NCBI RefSeq assembly: GCF_001613045.1
Contig: NZ_BDBP01000039.1
Coordinates: forward strand, 1-64,000
DNA length: 64,000 nucleotides
Source: Nocardia lijiangensis NBRC 108240
Lineage (GTDB): Bacteria; Actinomycetota; Actinomycetes; Mycobacteriales; Mycobacteriaceae
Direction of reading: 5' to 3'
Shown piece after piece: positions 53,501 to 61,224 of this stretch. The translations under genes and the position numbers were made by a program. A model generated the notes under the pieces. The model was not told where the DNA came from, did not search any database, and saw nothing but the letters and a program-made list of their open reading frames with translations. Position 1 is the stretch's first letter, and the number at the start of each line of letters is the position of its first letter.

Positions 53501-53605
53501 GTTGTCCCAGCCCAATTCGCGCAGCGAAGCTGCGGCTGTCGGCTCGAGCAATCCGAGCCGACCGACGCCGGGAACAGCTGAACGCGCAGACGGTGGCCGG
53601 ACCAT
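50594..53605 (-). CDS. glnE: Bifunctional glutamine synthetase adenylyltransferase/deadenylase GlnE
   Basis: 1003 residues; adds and removes AMP on GlnA1 Tyr406. Two nucleotidyltransferase domains are visible. The N-terminal deadenylylase has GKSGACELNYVSDVDVVFVA and the C-terminal adenylylase has GRLGGMELGYGSDADVLFVC, each with the G-S-x9-D-x-D pattern. Helical PII-type linkers (GlnD_UR_UTase) separate and follow them. The ATG at 53605 is close behind glnA2, the mycobacterial order (Rv2221c-Rv2222c). Cytosolic. Confidence 0.96.
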   Translation of the reverse strand: MVRPPSARSAVPGVGRLGLLEPTAAASLRELGWDNVESIPVLWSLSRAPDADLALNTLMRLREGLGSDWAAVDSALRSDKSLRGRLFALLGSSSAFGDHLVAEPASWQLLRRGELPKREDVLADLLDAVDAVPEEGPNAGPMLFRAGIAGPDAVALLRRRYRDQLMVLAALDLAATVENEPVLPYQVVGMHLTDLADAALTAALAVAVARVCKDEPCPVRLVVIAMGKSGACELNYVSDVDVVFVAEPADAIATRLAAETMSVGSLAFFEVDAALRPEGKQGALVRTLESHLAYYKRWARTWEFQALLKNRPMTGDLELGRQYRDAVMPMVWTASERPDFVADVQAMRRRVEDLVPADLRERELKLGHGSLRDVEFAVQLLQLVHGRVDESLHVQGTVEALTALAAGGYVGRDDAANLTASYEFLRLLEHRLQLQRLKRTHTLPAVDDEEGMRWLARAAHIRPDGRQDAVGVLASEIRRNAVRVRRLHAKLFYRPLLDAVARMDSAALRLSPDAAVRQLAALGYAAPENALGHLKALTGGVSRKGRIQALLLPTLLEWLGDTPNPDAGLLAYRRVSEGLDDQIWFLRELRDEGAIAQRLMIVLGSSEYLPDLLINAPETIRMYADGPGGSLLLSPQPEDVARGILTAASRYEDPKRAVAAARSLRRHELARVASADLLGMLEVPQVCRALSSVWVAVLEASLSAVIRASEAETGAPAPADFAVIGMGRLGGMELGYGSDADVLFVCDPRPGEDETKAVKWAIGVAEKVQRLLGAPSTDPPLHVDAGLRPEGRNGALVRTLAAYRAYYEQWAQPWEVQALLRAHRIAGDQEVGLRFLHVIDKVRYPVGGVSAEAVREIRRIKARVDSERLPRGANPATHTKLGRGGLADIEWTVQLMQLRHAHEVPALHNTSTLESLDVIEQTKLLDAEDVELLRDAWLTATKARNALVLVRGKATDQLPGPGRLLSAVARVAGWRNDDGSEFLDNYMRITRRAKAVVERVFGA

Positions 53606-53640
53606 AGTCTAAAACTACATGCCCGGCTCGCGCGCCCAGG

Positions 53641-54981
53641 TCACAGTCCGAGGTACTCCTTGAGCTCGAACGGGGTCACCTGGCTGCGGTAGTCGGCCCA
53701 CTCCCGGCGCTTGTTGCGCAGGAAGAAGTCGAAGACGTGCTCACCGAGGGTTTCGGCGACCAGCTCCGAGCGCTCCATCGCCTGCAACGCCTCGTCGAGG
53801 GTCCCTGGCAGCTCACGGAAGCCCATCGCGCGCCGCTCGGCGGTGGTCAGCGACCACACGTCGTCCTCGGCCTCCGGCGGCAGCGTGTAGCCCTTCTCGA
53901 TGCCGCGCATGCCCGCGGCGAGCAGCACCGCGAACGCCAGGTAGGGGTTGCAGGCGGAGTCTGGGCTGCGGATCTCGACCCGGCGCGAGGACGACTTGTT
54001 CGGCGTGTACATCGGCACGCGCACCAGCGCGGAACGGTTGGACCGGCCCCAGGAGGCCGCGGTCGGGGCCTCGCCGCCGTGGATGAGCCGCTTGTAGGAG
54101 TTCACCCACTGGTTGGTGATCGCGCTGATCTCCGGCGCGTGCTCCAGGATGCCCGCGATGAACGCACGGGCGGTCTCGGAGAGGTTGATCGGGTCGTCGG
54201 GGTCGGCGAACGCGTTGTTCTCGCCCTCGAACAGGCTCATGTGCGTGTGCATCGCCGAGCCGGGGTACTGCGCGAACGGCTTGGGCATGAAGGTGGCCCG
54301 CACGCCCTCGTCGATGGCCACTTCCTTGATCAGGTAGCGGAAGGTCATCACGTTGTCGGCCATGGACAGCGCGTCGGCGTAGCGCAGGTCGATCTCCTGC
54401 TGGCCGGGCGCGCCCTCGTGGTGGCTGAACTCCACCGAGATGCCCATCGACTCGAGCGCGTCGATGGCGTGGCGCCGGAAGTTCGGGGCCGCGTCGTGCA
54501 CCGCCTGGTCGAAGAAGCCGCCGGTGTCGGCCGGCTGGGGCGGGGTGCCGTCCTGCGGGCCGTTCTTCAGCAGGAAGAACTCGATCTCAGGGTGCACGTA
54601 GCAGCTGAACCCGACATCGCCCGCCTTGTTCAGCTGCCGCCGCAGCACGTGGCGCGGGTCGGCCCAGGACGGCGAACCGTCGGGCATGGTGATGTCGCAG
54701 AACATGCGCGCGGAGTGCTGGTGGCCCTTGCTGGTGGCCCAGGGCAGCACCTGGAAAGTGGAAGGATCCGGGCGGGCGACCATATCGGCCTCCGATACCC
54801 GGGCGAAGCCCTCGATGGCCGAGCCGTCGAAGCCGATGCCCTCCTCGAAAGCGCCCTCGAGCTCGGCGGGGGCGATCGCGACAGACTTCAGGTAGCCCAA
54901 GACGTCGGTGAACCAGAGCCGCACGAAGCGAATGTCCCGCTCTTCGAGCGTCCGCAGCACGAATTCCTTCTGGCGATCCAT
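53641..54981 (-). CDS. glnA2: Glutamine synthetase-like protein GlnA2
   Basis: 446 residues from ATG 54981, the same start and length as mycobacterial GlnA2 (Rv2222c). MDRQKEFVLRTLEERDIRFV opens it, with HPEIEFFLL, EFSHHEGAPGQQEIDLRYAD, FMPKPFAQYPGSAMHTHMSL and RVPMYTPNKSSSRRVEIRSP. The adenylylation loop (NLYELPPEE) is absent, so GlnE should not modify it. A GTG at 54999 is an alternative start. It lies 35 bp upstream of glnE and is probably co-transcribed with it. Confidence 0.95.
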   Translation of the reverse strand: MDRQKEFVLRTLEERDIRFVRLWFTDVLGYLKSVAIAPAELEGAFEEGIGFDGSAIEGFARVSEADMVARPDPSTFQVLPWATSKGHQHSARMFCDITMPDGSPSWADPRHVLRRQLNKAGDVGFSCYVHPEIEFFLLKNGPQDGTPPQPADTGGFFDQAVHDAAPNFRRHAIDALESMGISVEFSHHEGAPGQQEIDLRYADALSMADNVMTFRYLIKEVAIDEGVRATFMPKPFAQYPGSAMHTHMSLFEGENNAFADPDDPINLSETARAFIAGILEHAPEISAITNQWVNSYKRLIHGGEAPTAASWGRSNRSALVRVPMYTPNKSSSRRVEIRSPDSACNPYLAFAVLLAAGMRGIEKGYTLPPEAEDDVWSLTTAERRAMGFRELPGTLDEALQAMERSELVAETLGEHVFDFFLRNKRREWADYRSQVTPFELKEYLGL

Positions 54982-55195
54982 GTCCGCGAGCGTAAGCACC
55001 TGGCGTTAAATCCGTGTTACATCCGGGCTCGGGATTGCGTTTCGGGCAGGAGAGCGGCTATTCGGAACGAAGTTCACCGTCGGCATCGTGCGACGGTGAG
55101 GTTGGTGTGCCCTTGGCCCGCAATGCCTGCCGCCGATCCCTCGGGCGCGGAATCCCGGGACGATCCCGACATCGCCTCGGCAAGCCCCCTCGACG

Positions 55196-56728
55196 TCAGC
55201 ACACCAGTCCGGACTCGGGAATCGTCAAGTCGACCAGATAGGCGATCACCGCGGCATCCAGGCACTGATTGCCCGCCACCAGCGCGGCGGTGTGGCGGTT
55301 GCCGTCGAAGGTGATCAGCGCGGCGTCCAGTTGAGCGGCCAGGTCGACACCCGCCTGATAGGGCGTGGCCGGGTCGTCGGTCGTGGACACCACGACGGTC
55401 TTCGGCAGGCCCTGCGCGGAGATGCGATGCGGTTCGCCGCTGTTGGGGACCGGCCAGCTCGCGCACAGTTCCAGCGCGGCCTGGCCGGTGCCGCGACCGT
55501 CGTCCAGGAACGGGGCGGCCTTGCGGTACTCGGCGTCCTGGCGGCCCGCCACCGCCGGATCGGTGACCCGCGGGTCGTCGACGCAGCGGATGGCGTTGAA
55601 GGCGTCCTGGGTGTTGTTGTAGGTGCCGTCGTCGCGGCGGCCGTCGTACATGTCGGCCAATTGCAGGAGGGTGTCGCCGCGGCCGTCGTGCAGTTCGTCC
55701 AGGCCGAGGGTGAGCACCTGCCACAGGTCGTCGGAGTAGAGCGTCTGGGTTACGCCGGTCATGGCGTCGTTGTAGCTGAGGCCGCGTGGGTCGGTGGTTT
55801 CGGCGGGCTGGTCCCACAGCGGGTTCACCAGGTCGCGGAAACGCGCGACGGACTGGGCCGGATCGGCGCCGAGCGGGCAGTCCGGTTCCTTCGCGCAGTT
55901 CTGGGCGTAGGCGTCGAACGCGGTCTGGAAACCCGCCGCCTGGCGCAGCGACTCCTGCACCGGATCCTGCGAGGAGTCGACCGCGCCATCCAGCACCAGC
56001 GCTCGCACCCGGTCCGGGAACCGCTCGGCGTACAGCGAGCCCAGTTTGGTGCCGTACGAGTAGCCGAGGTAGGTCAGCTTCCGGTCGCCGAGCACCGCCC
56101 TGATCACGTCCATGTCCTGCACCGCCTCGCGGGTGCCGACGTGGGCGAGCAGCTCGTCACCGCTGCGCTCGACGCATTTGTCGGCGTACTCCTTGTTCTC
56201 GGCCTGCGCGGCCGCGATGCCCTCGGGAGTGTTGTCGTCCGGACGTTCGGCGCGCTCGGAGTCGGCCTCCTGCGGCGTCAGGCACGCGATCGACGGCGTC
56301 GACGCGCCGACACCGCGCGGATCGAACCCGACCCGATCGAAGCGCTCCGACAGCGGCGTGCGATTGGCGATGCCTGCCATCGACAGCCCCGACACCCCCG
56401 GCCCGCCCGGGTTCATCAGCAGCGACCCGATCTTCGCCCCCGAGGCGGGGATCCGGCTCACCGCAATCTGCGCCGTCGGCCCGTCCGGATCCGCGTAATC
56501 CACCGGCACCGTGATCTTCGCGCACTGCGCGTTCGGCGGGAACCGATCGTCCGGATCCCCGAACCCCGCGCACTCCCCCCACTCCGGCGTCTGCCCGTAG
56601 AACCGCTCCAACCCGGCCCCCGGCGGCGGCATCGGCCCCTTCGGCTCCGCCCGCTCGACGGTGCACCCGGCCGCAACCACGGCCAGCACCGCCGCCACCA
56701 GCACACCACGCCCACGCCGCACTCGCAT
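55196..56728 (-). CDS. caeA: CaeA/Hip1-type lipoprotein serine hydrolase
   Basis: 510 residues, close to mycobacterial CaeA/Hip1 (Rv2224c). A lipoprotein signal ends VAAGC (C22). The alpha/beta-hydrolase core has NPGGPGVSG (oxyanion), the nucleophile GYSYGTKLG (S224), Asp in DDPATPYQAG and His in GNRHTAALVA. A C-terminal TAP-type region contains paired cysteines and ends in Cys. In mycobacteria this cell-envelope protease cleaves GroEL2 and other substrates and follows glnA2 closely, as here. ATG 56728. Confidence 0.92.
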   Translation of the reverse strand: MRVRRGRGVLVAAVLAVVAAGCTVERAEPKGPMPPPGAGLERFYGQTPEWGECAGFGDPDDRFPPNAQCAKITVPVDYADPDGPTAQIAVSRIPASGAKIGSLLMNPGGPGVSGLSMAGIANRTPLSERFDRVGFDPRGVGASTPSIACLTPQEADSERAERPDDNTPEGIAAAQAENKEYADKCVERSGDELLAHVGTREAVQDMDVIRAVLGDRKLTYLGYSYGTKLGSLYAERFPDRVRALVLDGAVDSSQDPVQESLRQAAGFQTAFDAYAQNCAKEPDCPLGADPAQSVARFRDLVNPLWDQPAETTDPRGLSYNDAMTGVTQTLYSDDLWQVLTLGLDELHDGRGDTLLQLADMYDGRRDDGTYNNTQDAFNAIRCVDDPRVTDPAVAGRQDAEYRKAAPFLDDGRGTGQAALELCASWPVPNSGEPHRISAQGLPKTVVVSTTDDPATPYQAGVDLAAQLDAALITFDGNRHTAALVAGNQCLDAAVIAYLVDLTIPESGLVC

Positions 56729-56808
56729 GGTTCGATCCTGCCAGGAGGGGTTGACGGAGCTGTCCACCCCCACGCGCCGCGGGCGCTGGTCGTTCCTCCC
56801 AGACCTCC

Positions 56809-56848
56809 CACACGCTTCGCAGAGAGTGCAACCTCTGCGAAGCGCGTG
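56809..56848 (-). terminator. Hairpin after the immunity array
   Basis: Arms CACACGCTTCGCAGAG (56809-56824) and CTCTGCGAAGCGCGTG (56833-56848) pair over 16 bp with one mismatch, 8-nt loop. It lies between the end of the minus-strand immunity array and the caeA promoter region. Confidence 0.65.
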
Positions 56849-56943
56849 AAACCTCTGCGACGTCGGACGACGCACCCGAACTGTCCCGACGCTTCGTTGA
56901 CGCGTGTGCCGCGTCCGAGCGAGTGGCGGTTCCACTAGTTCGG

Positions 56944-57444
56944 TCAACCCTTGTGCGCGAAGCCGTACTCCCAAAGGGAAATCTGCCAGATTCGCCCTTT
57001 CGATACCGCCACCTTGCTGAGCGACGTCGGCACGGCATAGTACGAATAGTCGCCGTCAACGCCCGTGGGTTCCACCTCAGTGCCGCGGTCGCGAAGGGTC
57101 CGCAACAAATCATCGAACTCCACGACCTCAGGAAAGCTCCCGCACATTTCTGCAATCACCGAAGGAACAGTTGTTTCGAAGCCGAGACGGTGTAGTTGGA
57201 TAGAACAACTGCGGCAGACCCACATGGAGCTACTGCGCTCCACCCCGAATTCGACAAGACCGTAATCTCGGTTCATAACAGTCCGTCGCCTGTTGACATG
57301 GTCCACGTACCGCTCGCCCTCGAAAACCTTTTCGACATCGACCAGGCCGACGCCTCGAGCCAACCCGACGATTCGGCTGGAGGCGATTGCATCGGCAAGG
57401 AAGTCCAGATGGTCCATCCGCTGCCCCACTTCCTGGTGACTCAC
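56944..57444 (-). CDS. Immunity-like protein 3 of degenerate T7SS array
   Basis: About 166 residues from GTG 57444; ATG 57417 with AGGAAGTGG upstream is an equally good start. Features: MDHLDFLADAIASSRIVGLA, a CxxC-bearing strand (MWVCRSCSIQLHRLGFETTV), then helical and beta segments with many Asp/Glu and Tyr/Trp. There is no signal peptide. Length, lower GC and position behind toxin remnants match immunity proteins of polymorphic toxins. No named family recognised. Confidence 0.6.
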   Translation of the reverse strand: MSHQEVGQRMDHLDFLADAIASSRIVGLARGVGLVDVEKVFEGERYVDHVNRRRTVMNRDYGLVEFGVERSSSMWVCRSCSIQLHRLGFETTVPSVIAEMCGSFPEVVEFDDLLRTLRDRGTEVEPTGVDGDYSYYAVPTSLSKVAVSKGRIWQISLWEYGFAHKG

Positions 57445-57499
57445 TCGTTCATTTGCGCAGAGCACTGCTGTGTCCCTCCACGGGTTCTCTTCAAGCAAG

Positions 57500-57946
57500 T
57501 CAGGATCGAGCCGCCTGCCATGCCTCGAAACCGGCAATCCCTCTTGCCAAGTCCTCCATAGGCTTGGGATCTTCCTCGATTTCAGCGGCACCGAGCGCGT
57601 ACAGGGTCTTTGCGCTTTCGCGGACAGCGTCGAGGAAGTCGCCGAGACAGGACACGTCGACCTTTGTCCTGCCATGCCAGGTTTCGACCTTCCCCTTCTG
57701 CAACGCAAACCTCAGGGTGAAGGTGGAGTCGATGCCCTCGAAAGATCCCTGGCCTTTGCTGCGGTCAGCGAGGATGCGCGCGCCCGCCAGTAATAGCAAA
57801 GCCGATGGATAGACCATCATTCGTTCGTCTGGGAATTGACGACCGCGGGTGGTGACCCTCCCAGCGCTGCCGCAGACGTCCAAGTGCCCTAACGAGAACC
57901 CACTATGTTGCGGGTCGTCGTCCACCGAGAAGACAAAGGCGACCAT
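57500..57946 (-). CDS. Immunity-like protein 2 of degenerate T7SS array
   Basis: 148 residues from ATG 57946, which begins 1 bp after the stop of toxin tail 2. MVAFVFSVDDDPQHSGFSLG opens it, with a later hydrophobic strand MMVYPSALLLLAGARILADR and acidic C-terminal helices. The tight link of toxin tail and start codon is the usual toxin-immunity arrangement. Family unknown; immunity role inferred from context. Confidence 0.62.
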   Translation of the reverse strand: MVAFVFSVDDDPQHSGFSLGHLDVCGSAGRVTTRGRQFPDERMMVYPSALLLLAGARILADRSKGQGSFEGIDSTFTLRFALQKGKVETWHGRTKVDVSCLGDFLDAVRESAKTLYALGAAEIEEDPKPMEDLARGIAGFEAWQAARS

Positions 57947-57947
57947 C

Positions 57948-58121
57948 TCACTTACCGCCGATCGGAAACATGGTGACGATGCTATTGCCGTCTGTCGCAT
58001 CGACGACCAAGCGGTAGTTCGTACGCAGGCCGTTGATTGCCATTCAACGTTCGAACATTTGGTATTTGTTGTCCGGATTCGACTGCCGGGTGCCCTTCTT
58101 GATTATTTCCTCTGCAACGCG
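57948..58121 (-). pseudogene. Toxin C-terminal tail fragment 2, with an in-frame stop
   Basis: The frame after the immunity-1 stop reads EEIIKKGTRQSNPDNKYQMF, then ER and a TGA (58044-58046). It continues in the same frame MAINGLRTNYRLVVDATDGN and SIVTMFPIGGK to a second stop at 57948. NGLR...YRLVVDATDG...IVTMFP resembles the end of RNase-type polymorphic toxin tips (BECR-like). It has no N-terminal part, so it is an orphan tip whose matching immunity gene follows. Confidence 0.6.
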
Positions 58122-58559
58122 TCAAGGAGCCTCGATCACTATCCACGGCTGGACAAGCTCAGGATAGATCGTTTCAGGAACGAGGATGACCCTGGTTCGG
58201 GCGACTTCCCACATCACCTTCATAAGTCTATACACATTGCCCAGATCATCAATTGTGCGAATCGTCGCACCATCGCATTGAAGGTCGATCGATGATTGTT
58301 CGAAAAACGCCGATGTCCAGATCTGCCGCCCTATCTCAACCGTAAGCGTGTACGAAATATCAGAGCTTTCGGAGAAAATATTCGATGTTACCTCCAACGC
58401 GATCTCGTCACCTTCGCGCGTCAGTCTGGTGCCGAAACCTTCGCTTCGTAAACGGTGCACCAAGGTATTCCAGTCCGACCAACTGGTGCCATGCGCGACT
58501 ACTTCGACCAATCCTCCGTCAGCGGCGATACGTCGTAGGACCTCATGAGCGTTGTCCAC
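58122..58559 (-). CDS. Immunity-like protein 1 of degenerate T7SS array
   Basis: 145 residues from GTG 58559, 4 bp after the stop of toxin tail 1. MDNAHEVLRRIAADGGLVEV and HRLRSEGFGTRLTREGDEIA open it; alternating beta strands with SYTLTVEIGRQIWTSAFFEQ follow, and a helical end (LGNVYRLMKVMWEVARTRVI). Not recognised as a named family. Position and small soluble acidic character suggest immunity to the toxin whose tail precedes it. Confidence 0.62.
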   Translation of the reverse strand: MDNAHEVLRRIAADGGLVEVVAHGTSWSDWNTLVHRLRSEGFGTRLTREGDEIALEVTSNIFSESSDISYTLTVEIGRQIWTSAFFEQSSIDLQCDGATIRTIDDLGNVYRLMKVMWEVARTRVILVPETIYPELVQPWIVIEAP

Positions 58560-58563
58560 GGGT

Positions 58564-58740
58564 CTAATCTACGAATCCGATGAATCTACCGTCCTGCCCC
58601 CAGCGGGCCCCGCCATCCGGCAGACGGAATTCATAAATCGGCCCGAAATCCTGATGCACATACGTCTGGAGTGCCGTCTTCGGATTGGTCAAGATCTCCG
58701 CAATTCGCGCGTGGGCCACTTCTATCCGTTCCTTTCCTGA
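58564..58740 (-). pseudogene. Toxin C-terminal tail fragment 1
   Basis: The minus frame encodes ERIEVAHARIAEILTNPKTA and ends IYEFRLPDGGARWGQDGRFI plus GFVD. The motif LPDGGARWxxDGRFIGF is of the kind found at the extreme C-terminus of secreted nuclease tips. It begins only about 10 bp after the truncated EspC-like frame stops, so the body of the toxin has been deleted. Confidence 0.55.
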
Positions 58741-58751
58741 CGAAATAACAG

Positions 58752-58916
58752 TTAGGCTCGAGTTCGGTCGTAACATATGTTTCCGAAGGCATCGGTGGGG
58801 GCCGAGACCGCTTGGGCGGCGTCCAGTGCCTGGGCCAACGGTGCGGCCAGCTTTTCCACGTTTCCCGCGTGCGTGCGGATCCGTTCCGGATCCACGTTCA
58901 CCGAATCACCGCTCAT
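58752..58916 (-). pseudogene. Truncated EspC-like T7SS substrate
   Basis: 54 codons from ATG 58916, with GGGAGGTG upstream. SVNVDPERIRTHAGNVEKLA and LAQALDAAQAVSAPTDAFGN match the N-terminal half of EspC-family (PF10824-type) T7SS substrates, which are normally about 100 residues. After G-N-I-C the reading frame becomes unrelated and stops. In intact loci an EspC- or WXG-type gene precedes the toxin, so this marks the start of a former effector operon. Confidence 0.7.
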
Positions 58917-59334
58917 AGCGGGACACCTCCCCCCGAACCGGATCCTCCATCCGGCTACCTGCGCAACTCGACCGGCCCACTCGAGCGTCGAACAACGAGC
59001 ATAGCCCGTGCCGTCGGGTGCGCCGATCGGCGAGAGTCACACCGCGAGCGCAGATCCCGCGCACTCGGCCCGACGATCCAGGACCGAACGGTTGATGCCA
59101 TTTCGCGATCACGCCGGCCTGGTACCTGTCCACATACGTTGGGCACACAATCCAACCAAAGGTCACCGTCAGCCAGTTCACCACGACCAACGTCACCCCG
59201 GTCGGTCCACCAGGCACGCAGGTCGGGTGAATGAAGGTCACGTCCGGTCGGTCTGGCGGGATGGAGGGGGCCTTCGGTCGGTTACGGCGCCGACCGTTCT
59301 GGACCCGGCACCAGCACTGTCCGGCGCGGCGACC
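58917..59334. other. Intergenic region, possible decayed membrane-protein frame
   Basis: 418 bp. It holds the promoter side of the EspC-like gene. A minus-strand frame (58906-59241) starts with TGVTLVVVNWLTVTFGWIVC, one hydrophobic stretch, then becomes low-quality. No family recognised, and it may be a remnant. Confidence 0.3.
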
Positions 59335-61224
59335 TCACCGCCCGGGCAGCTGTGCGACGGCCGACACCAGCACCCGTTCGGCCATCCGGCAATACTCGTC
59401 CCGCGCCCCCGCCGCACCGCTCAACTCGACCGCGACGAGTTCGGCCTCCGCCGGCTCGGTTTCGCGGAATCGGTAGCTCATCTCGCACGAGGCGCGGTCG
59501 GAGGACGGCTTGTCCGGGTAGAGGTCGAGTCCGTCGACGGTGGTCGCGGCGGAGTCGTCCACCTCGCCACGGGACATAGTCAACTGAAGTTCCATGCGGC
59601 CCGACCACGCGCATGTGTGGGCGCCGGCGATCGTCGGCTGTGGCGGCAACGGGCCGATCATGGCGTCGACGGAATCGCGGTCGAGCAGCGCGCACGGGTC
59701 CAATCGAACGAGCGAGGATTCGGCATCCGGGTTGGCGGGCGCCGCGGCGAGGGTCCGCGCGAGCACAGCGGCGACCCCATCGATCGCCGGATCGCATTTC
59801 TCCGAGCGGTCGTACGGCAGCGAGAGGCTCAGCACGATGCCCGTTCGGCGCTCGGCGCCGGCGTTGGCGATGGCGCGGGTGCACGCGGCCGAGGATCCGT
59901 AGATGACCGGGACGCCGTCGACCAGGGTCCGGTGCGGGGTCATGTACTCGAGGTGTTCCCCGAGCGTCAGCCTGATGGAGTGGCGATTCGCGCTGCCGAA
60001 GCAGCCCCAGTCCGAGGTCGGCGCCAGCTTCCACGCCGCCGTGGGCACCGGGCCCGCCTGCAAGGGAATCGATTCGCCCAGCGCGGATTTCAGCCAGGCG
60101 CAGGCATCGATGCGCCGCGCCTGGTCGAGGGACAGTGCGGTGAGAGGCCCGGCAGGCGGATCCTCCCTGAGCACGAAGTACCCGCCACTCGCCGCGACCA
60201 GCAGGACAACCAACCCGATCGCCGAGGCGACCCTGGCGCGCTTGCTCAGCATTTCGACGCGACGACGGCCGGCGCGCGCGAAGTCGGTCAGCACGGCCGC
60301 CGGCTTGCGCGCGGGAGTCTCCCGATCCGCGGGAAGCGCGGCGAGCAGACCGGCGACCTGCTGTTCCCGGCGCCCGATGGTGTCCAGCACCGCGGGCGGC
60401 CAGGGCGTGGGCGCGGCCTGCGGTGCGAGGTACTCGCGCAACTGGGCGGCGGTCGGGCGGGCCCGCGGCTCCTTGCGCAGACATGCCGCGATCAGCGGGC
60501 GCAGCGACTCGGGTACCCGGCTCAGATCGGGCTCGTGCTGGGCGATGTTGAACAGTGTGTACGGCACCGAGGCGGCGGCGAACGGGCTCGCACCGGAGGC
60601 GGCGAACGCCAGCACCGAGCCGAAGGCGAACACATCCGAGGCCGGGGTGAGTTCGGCCGCCATCGTCTGCTCGGGCGACAGGAAGTCGGGAGGGCCCGCG
60701 ATCGCGTCGGGTCGGCGCGCCGCTTCGGCGAAGTCGGCGACGGAGGGCAGTCCGGTATCGGTGAGGCGCAAGCCGTCCCCGGTGAGGGTGACCGTGTCCG
60801 GCCGCAGCGCACGGTGCACGAGGCCCGCGGCGTGGATCGTGCACAGCGCGTCCGCCAGCGCCGCGGCCAGCGTGCGGACGGCCTGCTCCGCGAGCGGACC
60901 GTGCGCCGTGACCGCCTCGTTCAGCCCGACGCCCGCGACGAAAGGCGCAGCGACCCAGGGCACCTCGGCATCGGCGTCCAGGTCGAACACTGGTGTGACG
61001 TGGGATCCGGCGAGCCGGGTCGCGGCCACCGCACCGTGGCGCAGCCCGATACGGAATGCCGGTTCGGTGCGCAGGAACTCCGGCGCCGTCCGGACGACGA
61101 ACACGCCGTTGTCCGGGCCGACGGCGAGGAAGGCCGGGTACACCACGGTGGGACCGAGGGTGGCGAGCAGGTGGTAACGGCCTATGTGCCGCTGGGCGTC
61201 GGCGGCGAGCGGTTCGATGTTCAT
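59335..61224 (-). CDS. Membrane pseudokinase of the Ser/Thr kinase family with DUF3558-like sensor lobes
   Basis: 629 residues. A kinase fold covers residues 12-280, but catalytic elements are lost. The glycine loop is LGPTVVYPA, the VAVK lysine is Arg (VFVVRTAP, R45), HRD is HRA (H137-R138-A139), and DFG is DTG (156-158). A transmembrane helix (ASAIGLVVLLVAASGGYFVL, about 343-362) leads to two external lobes with spaced cysteines and a DPCALLDRDSVDAMIG motif. The ATG overlaps the stop of the active kinase upstream (ATGA). It is probably an allosteric partner or ligand-binding receptor. Confidence 0.88.
   Translation of the reverse strand: MNIEPLAADAQRHIGRYHLLATLGPTVVYPAFLAVGPDNGVFVVRTAPEFLRTEPAFRIGLRHGAVAATRLAGSHVTPVFDLDADAEVPWVAAPFVAGVGLNEAVTAHGPLAEQAVRTLAAALADALCTIHAAGLVHRALRPDTVTLTGDGLRLTDTGLPSVADFAEAARRPDAIAGPPDFLSPEQTMAAELTPASDVFAFGSVLAFAASGASPFAAASVPYTLFNIAQHEPDLSRVPESLRPLIAACLRKEPRARPTAAQLREYLAPQAAPTPWPPAVLDTIGRREQQVAGLLAALPADRETPARKPAAVLTDFARAGRRRVEMLSKRARVASAIGLVVLLVAASGGYFVLREDPPAGPLTALSLDQARRIDACAWLKSALGESIPLQAGPVPTAAWKLAPTSDWGCFGSANRHSIRLTLGEHLEYMTPHRTLVDGVPVIYGSSAACTRAIANAGAERRTGIVLSLSLPYDRSEKCDPAIDGVAAVLARTLAAAPANPDAESSLVRLDPCALLDRDSVDAMIGPLPPQPTIAGAHTCAWSGRMELQLTMSRGEVDDSAATTVDGLDLYPDKPSSDRASCEMSYRFRETEPAEAELVAVELSGAAGARDEYCRMAERVLVSAVAQLPGR

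Noticed and set aside
54990..55060. Possible GlnR box upstream of glnA2
   Set aside because: GTAAC and TTAAC half-sites are 6 bp apart, but the other half-sites do not hold the spacing.
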